64,000 nucleotides of DNA from the NCBI RefSeq assembly GCF_049306965.1, contig NC_133197.1:8630501-8694500 (forward strand), given 5' to 3'. A program made the position numbers and the translations under genes. Below are positions 1 through 11,923 of the stretch, piece after piece. Source of the stretch: Danio rerio (lineage: Eukaryota; Chordata; Actinopteri; Cypriniformes; Danionidae). The stretch's first letter is position 1. Each line of letters opens with the position of its first letter. The notes below the pieces were generated by a model. It saw only the letters and a program-made list of their open reading frames with translations. It did no database searches and was not told where the DNA came from.

Positions 1-935
1 AAGTCCCTCTTTCCTCATCATGTCATATGCTTTTTCCACATCTAAAAATAATCCAATCAACACTTCCTTAACTTGTGCCTTTCTAATTTACGCTTCCAAA
101 CAAATCACAGAATATATTGTATTTCGCCCTTTCACATTTCGCAGTTTCCGGAAACCATTTTGATAAGAAGAGAAGAGAGTTTCTTTCTCAATGACATGAA
201 CCAATCTGCTCATTACTATTCGCTTCATTAATATTTTGAGGTTATTTCTATAGGCCTATAGTTATTGGGTTGAGAATGTCTTTACCGGGTTTTGCTGTTG
301 GTACTATGACACCATGTTTTCATTCAGCTGGTTGAATTCCTAACTCCCCTACTTTATTAAATAGTTTTAGTATTGTGCATAATGAATTATCTGACATATG
401 TTTAATCACTTCATAGCAAATCTCCTTTCTTCTAGGGGAAGTTTTCTTACCTCTTTCCAAAGTTTTTTTTTTTTTTTTTTTAACTCAAATAATGTAAACT
501 CACTATCTAATGTACTTCCAGATGGCCCTTTGTCATCCAGCAACCACGGATTCCTGATCATGATCTGTTCCCTATCCTTATTTCTTCAGATTTATTAGCA
601 TTACTATAAATTCTGGCAAATGTTTTTGGTAGAACTGTAGCTTTCTCCACATCAAAAATTACTAACATCTTATTTTATGTCAACATAGGTATATTACTAT
701 TTCTTTGCTTTTCTGCCGTTTTTCCCAATCATACCCCATATGTCAAATACATTAATATCATCACCAATACAGTCACAATATTCTCTCCAATTTTTTATTA
801 GCCATTCTAATTATTTTCCTCACTATTGCCTGAGCTACTTTATAACTGATAAAGTCATTATAACTAAATGTCCATCATTAATACATACTACTCCTCCATT
901 CTTCTTCTTTCTTCTTACTTGATTTAATAGCGGAT
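1..935 (-). mobile_element. LINE fragment: endonuclease-RT linker and start of reverse transcriptase
   Basis: Read on the minus strand, about 310 down to 1 translates with few breaks into non-LTR reverse transcriptase: a PKPGKD-like block, then a FLDVEKAYD block near position 40, which is catalytic motif A of the I/Jockey-type RT group. The part from about 900 to 310 resembles the linker between endonuclease and RT. The copy runs off the left edge, so the rest of RT is not visible. Several stops and frame changes show it is dead. I place it in the I/Nimb-like group from the protein pattern only; the exact family is uncertain. Confidence 0.7.
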
Positions 936-1375
936 CACAACCAACTTGCTACGGTGCACACTGCCACCTAGTGTAAACAAATTAAGCCCTGCTCCAGCCC
1001 TGTATCTCTTGGGAAGTTTTTGTTTTTCAGGAAGTTTAAAATAGCCTTGCTAGTTTCCCACATTTTCTTAACTGTCCCCAATAGTAATTTCAATTTCCAT
1101 TCTTGTTCTAAATTATACATTCTTTTCTTCAAGATTTTTCTTTCTGTTTTACAGTATATTTTATAAGCAAAACGCTCTACATTTTCTGTTATTACACACA
1201 TTTATCTGATCAACTTTTTCCCATTAAAGCAAGGGTGAATTTTAAACCAGTATGTCCTAATCTTAATCTAGTTATTATTACTTCTCTTCTACATTTGCCT
1301 TTATAAATGTTTCAATATTTTCTACGTTAGCTATTTGAATCCCATTTTTTCTGCAATATTTCTTTTAAACCGGTT
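936..1375 (-). mobile_element. LINE 3' end (C-terminal region and 3' UTR), second copy
   Basis: The minus strand encodes a degenerate C-terminal segment (ENVERFAYKIYCKTERKILK), of the type that carries a Cys/His knuckle in I-like LINEs, followed by a short 3' UTR with a 'ctgccacctagtgtaaac' block. The right-edge piece at 63650-64000 is the same region of the same family: both have near-identical stretches such as 'gctctacattttctg'. It abuts the linker/RT part at 1-935 head to tail, so this is a separate 5'-truncated copy or a rearranged one. Confidence 0.65.
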
Positions 1376-2018
1376 CTTTTAAGTGAGCAGTTCACCAAAA
1401 CTGTTGGAATGGTGAAATGATTCCATTCTTGAGTCAGTAGGCTTCTACACATTCAAGCTGCTAAAGTTTGTCACTTTCAGATAAACCTGACAGTCGCTTC
1501 GACTCAAGACAAACTAGTATTCTAAAGAATATGCCTAATCTGAAGTAAAACATGACATACTAAGATGACTGATGTACTGATTTCATTTTCTTCATACTAG
1601 TCATACGCAGCATGAGCTGAAGAAACATGCAACAGCTGGCATTGGAGTCATCTGGGGATTTCCTGGTGCCATAATATCCAGCTACTTTATTTTCTGTTTC
1701 TCTATGTGTAAAAGAATAAATAAATACAGAAAAGGGTCACAGTTTTACCTGTAAAAAACTAAGCATTTCAGGGGACCAAATGGTTCACTAATGTTTAATA
1801 TGCACACAACACATAATTAATTTATTTTTGTGACAAAAAAAGACATTTGATAGAAGGACAAATATCTAAATAGCCTAATAAAAAGTATTAAAAGCAGTGG
1901 CAAAATAGGAGTGAAACCAGACAGAAAAAAGTTTTTCTACCATAAGGCCTTTCTAACATTAAGAGATGCATATGACTTTAAAAGTGCACAGCATGTGCAA
2001 CCCTCTACCGCACGCATT
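1376..2018. other. AT-rich intergenic, no firm gene
   Basis: No repeat or gene is confidently recognised. A plus-strand open stretch at about 1611-1751 follows a 'catacgcag' acceptor-like site and encodes a hydrophobic run (GFPGAIISSYFIFCF) followed by basic residues. This could be a decayed membrane exon of the Ig cluster, but the phase does not match the phase-1 rule of the neighbouring genes, so it is not called as an exon. Confidence 0.4.
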
Positions 2019-2924
2019 TGTCAGGGTTCTGCCACTCTGGTCATGTAAATTCTTGTTTTGGTGGCAGAATCCGGTAACTAGTCATGTCTAATCCTGTCCT
2101 GTTGTGCTCGGCTCAAGATTTCTTGGGTCAAGCACTTGTTTCTGTCATTGTGTGTGTCTCCGTGTGTGCGCGCGCCTTCGTGGGTGTGCGCAGAGCATGC
2201 GCGCTCCCGCTTGATGCAGCCGCGCGGGCTCTGCGTCCCTCTGACGCGCGCGCGTTCTTGTACTCGTGTTTGTGTTTTTGTCTGTCTGCAGGGTGGTGTT
2301 TCATTCCCAGCGTGGCAGCGTCTCAGTCTAGTTGGTTTCGGTTTTGGTCGGCGCTGGGATGAAACATGCACGCTGCGTGTGTGAGCACATGGTGAGTGTT
2401 TTCATGCATTGTGTGCTCGTGTCTTGCATCTGTCAAAGCACGTGGCTATGTGTTTACATTGTGGCCACGTGCTTTTGTCGTGTGCTTCAGTGTTGCTTGT
2501 GTTGTCATGAACATGCGGTTAATGAGTTCTCTCATTGGCTGCATGTTCTTGTCCTGTTTTGTGTGAGTGCATGGCTTGTGTTGTCTCTCTGTGTCATGCG
2601 CTCTCCTGTCTACTGTCAATCCCACCCTCCTTGTTAACTCATTATTAGTTTGTCATGTTCACCTGTGTGTCAATTTACTTTTGCTTTACAATCCCCTCAT
2701 GTTTCCAGTCCTGTGCCAGTTCGTCGTCGTTATTTCCATGTCCTGTGCTATCCAGTCCTGTTGTCTTGCCAGCCCATCCAAGTTTGTTTGAGTGTTTGTT
2801 TTATAGTTGTGTTTTTCCCCCTCGGTGTAGTTTTTGTTGTCCTTTTTGTGTTATTTTTATTAATAAATACCATCTTATGTTGCATTTGAGTCCTCGCTCC
2901 TTCATCCTTCCTGAAACCCTGACA
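2019..2924 (+). mobile_element. Solo LTR (906 bp) of an LTR retroelement
   Basis: It begins TGTCAGGGTT and ends AACCCTGACA, giving TG...CA ends inside a 10-bp inverted repeat. It is flanked by an exact 6-bp target duplication, CGCATT, at 2013-2018 and 2925-2930. An AATAAA polyadenylation signal near 2865 close to the 3' end sets the plus orientation. No internal retroviral or gypsy region lies beside it, so it is a solo LTR left by recombination. It is CG-rich at 2160-2260. The intact duplication suggests moderate to young age. The family (gypsy or ERV-like) is not settled. Confidence 0.8.
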
Positions 2925-2984
2925 CGCATTATGATAAATCTATTAAAAATATATATTTGACTGTTTTTCTTTTCTTTAAATGGC

Positions 2985-4040
2985 TTAAAGGGCACATGGT
3001 TTACCCCTATTTTATGATTTAATATTAATATTATGGTTCTTCTGAATGTGCCAGTTTAGGTCCAGTTTTACATACAGTTCAGATGTTTTTATTATAATGT
3101 GTTAAAACGTGTCATGTTGGGGGCATTTACACAGTTTGCTGTTTTAGGTTGCTTCACAGTTTTGGCTTCCCACCCAACGTAACAAGGGGGCGGAGCCAAG
3201 AGCTCCTACGCTCTGTGTTTGCAACAGACAGGCTGACAGACAGAGAGCTAAGCTAATCTAAGCTAAGCTAGGATGAGCATTCAGCCGTACATGTACGAGT
3301 CGGACACAGACCAAGCAGAGAGAACAAAATTATTTGTGTCTTTGTATAGTCTCGGTGTACACGTGCTGAGCTTGTACACCGAGACTAATAACCACACACT
3401 GAATTAAGTTTGACTGAAGCACCGAATGCGCCAAGGCACGGCACACCATACACTCAGTGATGTGGCAGAAACATGAAGTGTCCCGAATCATCCCACCACA
3501 TATTCCAGAACTCCAAACACAGGCCTCCACCAGGGCAAACATAACAGCGCTGCGCTGAGCCGCTGACCAGAAGCTCCGGCGCGTGCACCCCAACAGAAAG
3601 CCGAGCCGCTGACCCGAAGCTCCGCTGCGTGCTCCTCGACAGAAACCCACGCCCAGATCTCTGAAATGCACGCTGCTGCGCCACGCAAAAGGTACAAGCA
3701 ATAAATCCGATTACATCGATAATGTGGAGAATATTGATCTTGTGTTGAGCCCAATGAGCTTTTCATCAAAAACTAGAGAGAGGGTGTTCCTTTAGTGATA
3801 TCGCTTTGACTCAAGCTGAAAATGGCAGATGTGCAACAAGAAACTGAGGATATGATTGTGACGCAAGGCTGTCAATCAATATTGGTGGGTGGGGGGACCG
3901 CACTCCTACATAAAGTTGCGGTCGGTCTGAAAACCGCTCTTACTGGTATCACCCCAATATGACGGTCTATACACTATACTTACACACATGTCTGTCCAAA
4001 CAGCTTGAAAAGTTGATTTTTCACCATAGGTGCCCTTTAA
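2985..4040. mobile_element. TTAA-flanked non-autonomous DNA transposon, about 1.05 kb
   Basis: The left end reads TTAAAGGGCAC and the right end GTGCCCTTTAA, so the terminal inverted repeats are bordered by the tetranucleotide TTAA, as in piggyBac or Kolobok families. Inside are a strong hairpin at about 3343-3386 (arms 'tagtctcggtgtaca' and its complement) and an imperfect tandem duplication of about 48 bp at 3556-3650 ('gagccgctgac..gaagctccg'). There is no transposase. Open frames across it are chance frames in GC-rich DNA. Confidence 0.7.
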
Positions 4041-4464
4041 CTTGAAGTGCTGTAAAAAAATACTGAAAAAAAATATTTTTTTAAGGTACTTTATGATATG
4101 TTGTCATATGACAACAACGGCCAACAGTGGATCTAACTTAGAAATTAAAAATTTAAAACTTTCCCTATAATTAATAATTGTGTTGTTTTGAAATTATTTA
4201 ATTGGTGTTACGGTATTATAAGCTTTAACACAGAACTTATAAACGTCACCTTATACATACTTTCCAACAACTAATATTCACACAGCTTTAATTTATTCCA
4301 TTCTGTTTTGCTAAATATTATTAAAAACAAACCTAATATTGTATTATCATATATACAAAATACAATCAATCTAAATATTTTTTCCAGTAAATATTATAAG
4401 AAATAAATAACAAGTCTAGTATATCCAGATGCATCAAAATAATGTAGCTACTAGCTAACAATGT

Positions 4465-4556
<92 letters not shown>

Positions 4557-5630
4557 TATACTACGCCTGTCTTATCTGCTTCTGAGCTAACTTACCTGAA
4601 CTGTCTCTATCAAATGTCCAGTCTGCATCATTCTCATGGTCACTAAAACCCATCTCACCCTCACTTTCATTTGCAGGAAGAGCCAGTTCTGTTCTTTTCT
4701 TGTTTCACTTACCATACATACACCATAAAGCTACATTTTATCCATAATGCAAATGTCATTAACATACAACTAATCAACATTATATTACTAGCATTCATGT
4801 TGTTATTGTTACAACTTAGGATTTCACCGCTGACCTTGCTAGCCAGCTAACGCATTGCAATATTGCATGTTCCACTATTGCACAGTGTTGCCATTTGGTA
4901 ACACACACATTTGATCGATTTACAAAAAACTAATTTGATTAAAAAAAATGTTTGTTGTGAATATGTCATCATAACTTACCGAAGGTGTTGTTTCAGATTT
5001 TTTTGTGGATCTGACGTAATTTGATTCTTTGGTTTTATTGAGGTTTACTGTACATTTGCATTTAGCAATTACTCACTTTAAATGCCAGTCTGTTAGAAAT
5101 CGCGGTACAGAAAAACACAGCATGTCATTTGACTTAACCAAAGCACATCAGTAGCTACTCTAACGTCTTCTCTTTCCAACAAAAAAAAAAAAAAAATTAA
5201 TGTTGGTCTTTAAGAAACTGTGGCAGGGAAATTAACATAAGGATCATGTTACCATATGGTGACACCGTGCAGTGGAGGATTAACTAGCACAAAATCATGT
5301 CTTATATCATTATGTCACGTCCCAGATATCAAAATACACTCAGGGTATTTCCAGCAAGATTACTGCCAACTGTTTGTCTAAATTTGTGAGGTTGTCACAG
5401 ACACAGTATCTGGATTTGCATGCTGAGATTGTCAGACACAATTCAAAAGGGACTTTAACCAGCGACCTTCTTGCCGGGATTTTTGTATTACTAGACTCCC
5501 ATCACTCTTTGCTCCTCTGATCATTTCATGGTTTACAGAGGTTTTGTTTATTTAAGTAAGACACCCAATAGTGAATGCATCTAAAGATAATCTAAAGACA
5601 TGAAGGTGTTTATTTTTTTATTTCATTTTA
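4041..5630. other. AT-rich intergenic DNA
   Basis: No coding exon or classified repeat was recognised apart from the (TA)n tract listed separately. Short poly-A runs occur at about 5180. Confidence 0.5.
4464..4558. repeat. (TA)n microsatellite
   Basis: About 45 uninterrupted TA units. Confidence 0.97.
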
Positions 5631-5631
5631 T

Positions 5632-5993
5632 TTTTCATTCATTCATTTATTTTATATTCAGACTATTCCCTTTATCAATCTGGGGTTAGCCACAGCGGAA
5701 TGAACCGCCAACTTATTCAGCATATGTTTTACGCAGCAGATGTCCTTCCAGCTGCAACCCATCACTGGGAAACACTCACATGCACTCATTCACACACATA
5801 CACTACAGCTAATTAAGCTTATCTAGTTCAATAGCGCATGTCTTTGGACTTGTGGGGAAAACTGGAGCACCCGGAGGAAACTCACGCGAACGCGGGACAA
5901 ACATGCAAACTCCACACAGAAATACCAACTGACGCTGAGGCTCAAACCACTGACCTTCTTGCTGTGAGGCAATCGTGCAATCACCGTGATGCC
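5632..5993 (-). mobile_element. DANA SINE, near full length
   Basis: The minus strand has a tRNA-like head at about 5930-5993 with a pol III box-B-like segment, then the typical DANA body, ending at the left in the (CATT)n/(GAAT)n-type tail. This family is a hallmark of Danio genomes. The open frame across 5838-6113 belongs to this repeat and its flank. Confidence 0.92.
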
Positions 5994-6270
5994 CATTTTA
6001 TTTTAAATTTTTATCTTATTGATGTTGTATCTTTTATAAAGGAATACAAACTGGTAATGAAATATCACAATACAGAAACTGAGACATCACTATTACCAAA
6101 TAAGACAAGGTGAGAAGACAAAAACGCTCAGACAGGAGGTGCTGCTCGGATGTATTTTTTCACACAGCACTTTCATATCCGTCTCGTTCAGGACATTGCT
6201 AACTGTTGCAGTTAATGAAACCAATCTTTCGCTTTGTACAGCTGAAATATTCTGTTTTCTATCTGTTCTG

Positions 6271-9200
6271 ATGCTCAAACTGAAAGAAATGATTCACCTG
6301 ACTGTCTTCAGTTGGACACTATTGCATCTATTTGGTAAGTTGCACATTTATACAGTGGTGTTCAAATCAGTGAGATTATTTTACAATGTCATCTTCAAGT
6401 GTAAATTAATTTGTTTTAATATTTAAAAAAAATAAATAAACAGTATCAATTTATCATTCTCTTTATTATCCAGGTGTGTCTGATGCTGTAACAGTGAAAC
6501 CAGTGATGGATGGAGAATCAGTCACTCTAGAAATACAGAGAGACGGGGACATCGAGTGGAAGTTTGGACATCAGAAGACTCTTATAGCTCAGATCAGCAG
6601 CAATAAAATCACATTGCATGAAGAAGTTCTTGATGGGAGTTTCAGAGGCAGACTGACGCTGGATCAGAATGGATCTCTGACCATCAACAACATCAGAACA
6701 AAAGATTCTGGAGATTTTAAAGTAATCAACACGCGAACATCAAGTCTACTCGACACATTCCGGCTGACTGTCTATGGTGAGAACACCCTGTCTGATGTAT
6801 ATAGCCACTTTTTTTTTTTTTTTTGTAAATTGACAAATTTGTGCACTTCTTGTTATGGAAACTTAAACTGTGATTCATGTTGCATTGCTAACATTAGAAA
6901 TAATAGTATCATTAAAAAAAATATGGAATAATAAATAATAAATATGTTTATATAAAAAAAACTCCTATTCACTGATACAAAAAAATTTATTCAAATTGTT
7001 TTGTACAAACATATATAGAAAAGGTATAATTCCTATAACACAGATGTCAAACTCAGTTCCAAAAGGGCCGCAGCTCTGCACAGTTTAGTTCCAACACTAA
7101 TTAAACACACCTGATCAATCTAATTGAGTCCTTCAGGTTTGTTTGAAACCTACAGGTAAGTTTGTTGGAGCAGGGTTGGAACTAAACTGTGCAGGGCTTC
7201 GGCCCTCCAGCAATTGAGTTTGACACCCCTGTCCTATAACAAAAAAAATAAAATAAAAAATACTGTAGACAACAGAACAAAGCAAAACAAAAAGGGAAAC
7301 AAAAAAATTATAATAATTGCCAGAGGTAATATGAGTTACAATAGAACATTTTAAATCTCAAAGCACAATGATGTAGAAAAGGTCAAATAGAATACAGTCA
7401 GCTGGGTATTATAGAAAAGAGACAAAACTGTAAAGTCTGGTTTATACTTCTATGTCGAGTGATCGGTGTGACCCATGGCACATGCCTTGCGCGTTGTTGT
7501 GCATTTATACTTCTGCGCGCTGTTTCTGTTGCTCTGCAATAACACTTCTGAAGCTCTAGCTGGCAGTGAGGTGTTTATGTTCCTCTGTTTCTTCACTGGT
7601 ATTTTTTTTTTTTTAATGCTACCTTAATATACAAGTGGCTTAAACTCGCTCATTTTGAGGTTGGAATTGGCGGACATGCAACAACTTTAATCATAAGGTA
7701 AACACAAAACAGCTGTTTCCATCTGGAGCTCCTTCATAGGACTCCATACTTGTAAACACTCACTGCATCAAGCTCGTGCAGCTCTCACATCCGCCCATAC
7801 TCGTCAGCGCTGCCAAGCCGACCAATCACAGAGCCTGCTCTTCACATCATTGCGACGTGTAGTTACATTTTTTAAGAGGTGTGCATCAGTGTCGCCGTTG
7901 GCCACGATGAGGGCTATGCGTCCATGCATAGGCTGTGCTGTAGCATACGTGTGCGCTTGATGCAGAAGTATAAATTAGCCTTAAAATTCACATAGTCATT
8001 GATTTTAAAACTTTTACATTCCTTCACACGGTCACATACCCCTCACCGTCATCACCCACTCTGACGCGCACCTTTAAAAAATGTAGCTTTTCATTGCAAC
8101 GACGCATAACATAAGCTCTATGATTGGCCGGTTTGGTATCGCTAACGAGTGTGGGCGGAGGTGAGACCATTTAGTCTCACCTCAAACCCATTATAGCCAG
8201 TGTTTACAAACGCTGAGTCCCGTGAAGGAGCTCAGATGGAGCTTCAGTTGTTTTGTGTTTACCATATGATTAAATTTGTTGCACGTTCGCCAACTTCTGC
8301 CTTTGAATTAGCGAGTTTGAGCCACTCATTGAGGACACAAGATGTTTTAATCTGCATCATATGTATTTATTTACTTTACGTCTCTTTGAAGCATTGAGGC
8401 AAAATGTCTCAACCGTGGTCTGCTCCTGTCACTGAAGCAACAGATCTGCAATCAGTGCCAATGATGAGGTAAACAGTGGCAGTTGATCTCCCATCCCTTA
8501 GATGTGCACCGTGGGACCATCCAAAAATGCTTGCTCTGTCTTTTTTCCCTAATGAGTTCCCCAACTAACGTACCTTAGAGAGTTCCTCTGAGGCCCCCAG
8601 AACCCTGTTCAGCGGAGGAGCCAGGTGCCTGGCCCAGTACGATGTCTAGTATGCCCACTTGGAATAACTAGGTGGTGGGGATCAGTGCGAGTTATGTATG
8701 ATCCCTGATGGCAACCCCATAAGCGCCGTTCAGCCACAGAGTAGGGTACAGAAACGTGTGTCTCCTTTGCTATAGCAGCCGGGTCTCCAGCTGGTTTGGC
8801 TCTTTAGCGGAGTCAAAAAGCCACTGCACTGGTTATATACTCTACCAATGATTACAGTTTTTCTAGTTTGCTTTGACCTGGTTAAAGAAACTAGGTTCCT
8901 CTTCATTTTCATTATCACCATCCCAGCAGAGCAGAGGACAGGTCTTGCAAATGTATAAACCATTTCTCATTGGGTTGACACATTTTCCCCACCGTTTTTC
9001 AAAACAGTTAACACGGATGTCATTCAAGCAGTCCAAACTCCATTGTTTTAGTTTTGGTAACCAAACAGAATCCATCTATTCCTAACTATTAAAAACAACC
9101 AACATCAGTATGAAATCACTGAAGCACCGGTTTGACACTCCTTCACACAAATCTTCAATTAGCCATCATTCTGCAAACCTTATAAAAACGACGGAAGGTC

Positions 9201-10604
9201 TGTGTTGTTCTGTGCCAGCATTGATGGAGAAGGTCAATATGGCTATGTCCTATACTCCTAATAGTTTTGACTGTATATTAGTTTACATGTGTTTTCTCTA
9301 ATATTTACAGTATTTTATCACTTTTGTCTGTTTAGTATTTCAGTTTTCAGCCACAGTTTGAAAAATGTCATGAATTCAATATATATTCAATCAAAGCACA
9401 TCTTATTCTTGATCCAATTCTTTGCAAAAAGGCCAATTTGACAGCCCAAATAGAGACAACAAATGCCATTGGCTATAAGCTACAATGGCAAGCAATGGTG
9501 GTGCATTTTGAGTTCTGTATTTTGTATTTTGTTGTCTATTGTGTAATGATTAATTGTAAGAGCTCATATACTTGTTTGCAAGTTGTGTAGTTTGAAGGTA
9601 AAACTAGCTTTTGTTGCATATGTTAAATGTTTTTACACGATATGTGCCTTTTGCAAGCAAAATGTGTCATTTTGACCATGAGTGCCGCTGTTTAGGCCTG
9701 TGTGTTAACTGTTTTGAAAATGTGGAGTTTCAGTTGACAACTGCATCCAAGCAATCGAGAAAAACTGTAATCACTAGCACCTGCGGAGCTGAGCTCTGCC
9801 AACTCATAATCATTCATTGGCCTGTTTTCTTACTCTTCACAGTGACTGGTCATCTAGCATACTCTTAAAGTGTCTCAGACACACATCTCTATTCCTTTCT
9901 TTTGGGGACCGTCAGTTATGTTCATAACCAGAAAATTTTACACATGCTTACTGTGTTCTGTGGTCACTGTAGCTTATGTTGCCAAATCTTATTGAAGTTT
10001 ATCGGGCAATACTTTATTTAAATCTAATTTATTCTTAATGTTTTTTTTAGCTCCGCTACCAATTCCTGTCATTTCCAGTTACAATATCTGCCCAACTACT
10101 TCTTCAGAGTCCAGATGTTTGTTGCTGTGTTCAGTGAATGTGAGCGCTGTGAGTCTCTCCTGGTACAAAGGAAACAGTGTATTGTCCAACATTAGTGTGT
10201 CTAACCTCAGCGTCAGCCTCTCTCTACCTCTGGAAGTGGAAAATGAGGATAAAAACACCTACAGCTGTGTGGTCAACAATCCCATCAGAAACCACACAGC
10301 ACATCTGGACATCGACACACTTTGTAGCACAGGCTCCGGTATGGCAGATACAATACTAGCAATTATTAGTTAATTCCACAAAAAAGCGCAAACATTTTAA
10401 CTGCTAACAGTTTAACGTTTTATTCCTTTAGAAGATGGCCTCTTTCACAAAGCTGTGATCCTATTTGCTCTCTCTGCTATGGTGGGCGTGGCCATGGTGG
10501 CTGTACTAATTTATGAGTTCAGATCCAGAAGTCTTGGGAAGGAGAAGCATGTGCAGGAAGAAGCAGAAATCATCACCGAATCAACCGTAGAGGTTCTTGA
10601 ATGA
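6271..10604 (+). CDS. CD2/SLAM-family-like Ig receptor, V-C2-TM (gene 1)
   Basis: Four exons read with consensus GT-AG borders, all phase 1: leader 6271-6334 ([15 protein letters not shown]...), V-type domain 6474-6776, C2-type domain 10051-10338, transmembrane plus tail 10432-10604; 275 residues in all. The V domain has the core tryptophan (IEWKFG) and DSGDF turn but no canonical cysteine pair, as in D1 of CD2/CD48/SLAM proteins. The C2 domain has the family pattern with extra cysteines: [24 protein letters not shown] and a final C. The membrane segment is [20 protein letters not shown], and the short tail (about 30 residues) has no ITSM (TxYxxV/I) or ITIM tyrosine. It probably acts as a cell-surface adhesion or co-receptor on leukocytes. 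The start could also be the Met at 6289. Intron 2 holds a hAT MITE and Harbinger-like pieces. Confidence 0.88.
7039..7231. mobile_element. hAT-type MITE, 193 bp
   Basis: The ends CACAGATGTCAAACTC and GAGTTTGACACCCCTG form a 16-bp imperfect inverted repeat, and the element is palindromic throughout. An exact 8-bp target duplication, TCCTATAA (7031-7038 and 7232-7239), assigns it to hAT. It lies in intron 2 of gene 1. Confidence 0.88.
7434..7981. mobile_element. Harbinger-like non-autonomous element
   Basis: The ends AGTCTGGTTTATACTTCT and its imperfect complement at 7963-7981 are flanked by TAA (7431-7433 and 7982-7984), the 3-bp duplication typical of PIF/Harbinger. There is no transposase. 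The interior has an inverted relative at about 8050-8400. Confidence 0.65.
8050..8400. mobile_element. Inverted partial copy of the neighbouring Harbinger-like interior
   Basis: This stretch matches the reverse complement of about 7600-7880: shared blocks include the 'accatatgattaaa' and 'ggagctcagatgga' regions, in opposite order and strand. The pair makes a large inverted repeat with a spacer of about 170 bp inside intron 2 of gene 1. The ends of this copy are not recognisable. Confidence 0.55.
8401..10030. other. Intron 2 of gene 1, unclassified repeat-like DNA
   Basis: No Ig exon was found here. A block at about 8820-8860 and one at 9755-9790 share 'agaaaaactgtaatca' in opposite or related contexts, suggesting an unrecognised transposon interior between them. 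Confidence 0.35.
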
Positions 10605-10736
10605 TTCCAGCTATTGGGGTAAATATCATTGACAGATTGAATCCACCTTAGTTCGCTACAAGAGATTGGTCTATTTTTTATTTAATTATCCGATTCCACT
10701 TGACTAATGAGTAACCAAGAAACATTAATGAAGTGC

Positions 10737-10749
10737 AATAAACAATAAA
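10737..10749 (+). promoter_or_regulatory. Polyadenylation signals of gene 1
   Basis: Two AATAAA hexamers (10737-10742 and 10744-10749) lie about 135 bp past the stop codon. Confidence 0.7.
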
Positions 10750-11055
10750 ACTATTTGTTCTACCAACCAGCTGGTTTCACATACAAATTTAACAAATGTT
10801 ATTTTTTTGGGGCTTTACATGTGTAGCTGGACCAAAACAAACAAAAAAAACTGTTTGTTACAGACTCAAAATTTCAACATTTTAATATCTGTGAATTAAG
10901 TAAAAAATGGCTGGAATGGCAAGCGTCATAATTTTTAAATGTTATTAAGAAATGTGTCCTGGAGTAAATGAAAATATAGTAACTATTTACTCCCCCTCAA
11001 TGCAAAAAAAATAAATTAAAAATAATTATAAAAAAAATAAAAAAAATAAAAAATT

Positions 11056-11300
11056 ACTCAACTTAAAGCTTTAAATCAACTAGCTTTAGCACATTTTTGA
11101 GTTTACTCAACTTAAATCGAGTCAAGTGCAGTGCTTGGATAGCGCTTGTGTAAACTCAAAAATGTGCTGAAGCTGGTTGCCTTAAAGTTTTGAGTGTTTA
11201 TGTGGTTTTAAACTTCTGTTATTTTTGTTTTATCGCTGAACACAAAAGAAGCTGTTTAAAAATGTTTAGAAACCTGTAACCATTGACTTCCATTGTAAAA
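11056..11300. mobile_element. Small inverted-repeat MITE and Angel-like fragment
   Basis: At 11056-11200, 'aactcaaaaatgtgct' and its complement face each other across about 40 bp. It is followed at about 11236-11300 by 'acctgtaaccattgacttcc', a block characteristic of the middle of Angel MITEs. Boundaries are vague. Confidence 0.4.
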
Positions 11301-11810
11301 AAAAAAGAAATACTATGAAAGTTAGGTTTTCGAAAAAGGTTTGGGAAGAAGAACACTCTCTCCATCTCCAATACTCGGCTGAGGCATCATTAAGAAAGGC
11401 ACCTACACTCCTGAGTAGCCATACATGACAACAGTCACTTCACTTCAGAGTGAAAACAAACATGACCTTCAAAATTAAGTTCATAATATTAAATAAATAA
11501 ACAAAGAATGAAGCACAGCCTGCACAATGTAACTATCATATCGAGTGTGTTCTGTGGGGACCAACTAGCTGACAAAAAGTGCAATGATGCCACACTTCAA
11601 TGGTCGTCCCATTGTGATGACTCAGAAGTGTATTCCAAAAACAACTTTTGTTGTCTCCTACACCCTTCATTTCTTTGAAGCTGTCACTTAAGAGCATAAA
11701 CCCTTAAGGGGGTCTCACACTGGACCCGCTGTGACACACCATGCTTTTTAGAACTGTAAACACCGTTTTCTCTGAGGGTATCTGTTCACATTGCTTAGTA
11801 TCGTATAGAC

Positions 11811-11915
11811 CAGGGGTCACCAACCCTGTTGCTGGAGATCTACCCTGCTACAGATTTCAGTTGCAACCCTGGCTAAACACACCTAGATCTCCAGGAACAG
11901 GGCTGGTGACACCTG
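11811..11915. mobile_element. hAT-type MITE, 105 bp
   Basis: The ends CAGGGGTCACCAACCC and GGCTGGTGACACCTG are bounded by an 8-bp target duplication with one change (GTATAGAC at 11803-11810, GTGTAGAC at 11916-11923). It is the same broad family as 27592-27786. Confidence 0.85.
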
Positions 11916-11923
11916 GTGTAGAC

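Noticed and set aside
2078-2960. Several overlapping open frames on both strands
   Set aside because: They lie inside the solo LTR, in GC- and pyrimidine-rich DNA, in conflicting frames, with no domain.
3330-3769. Three overlapping minus-strand frames with similar peptides
   Set aside because: The likeness comes from the 48-bp tandem duplication inside the TTAA DNA element; no splice sites or domain support.
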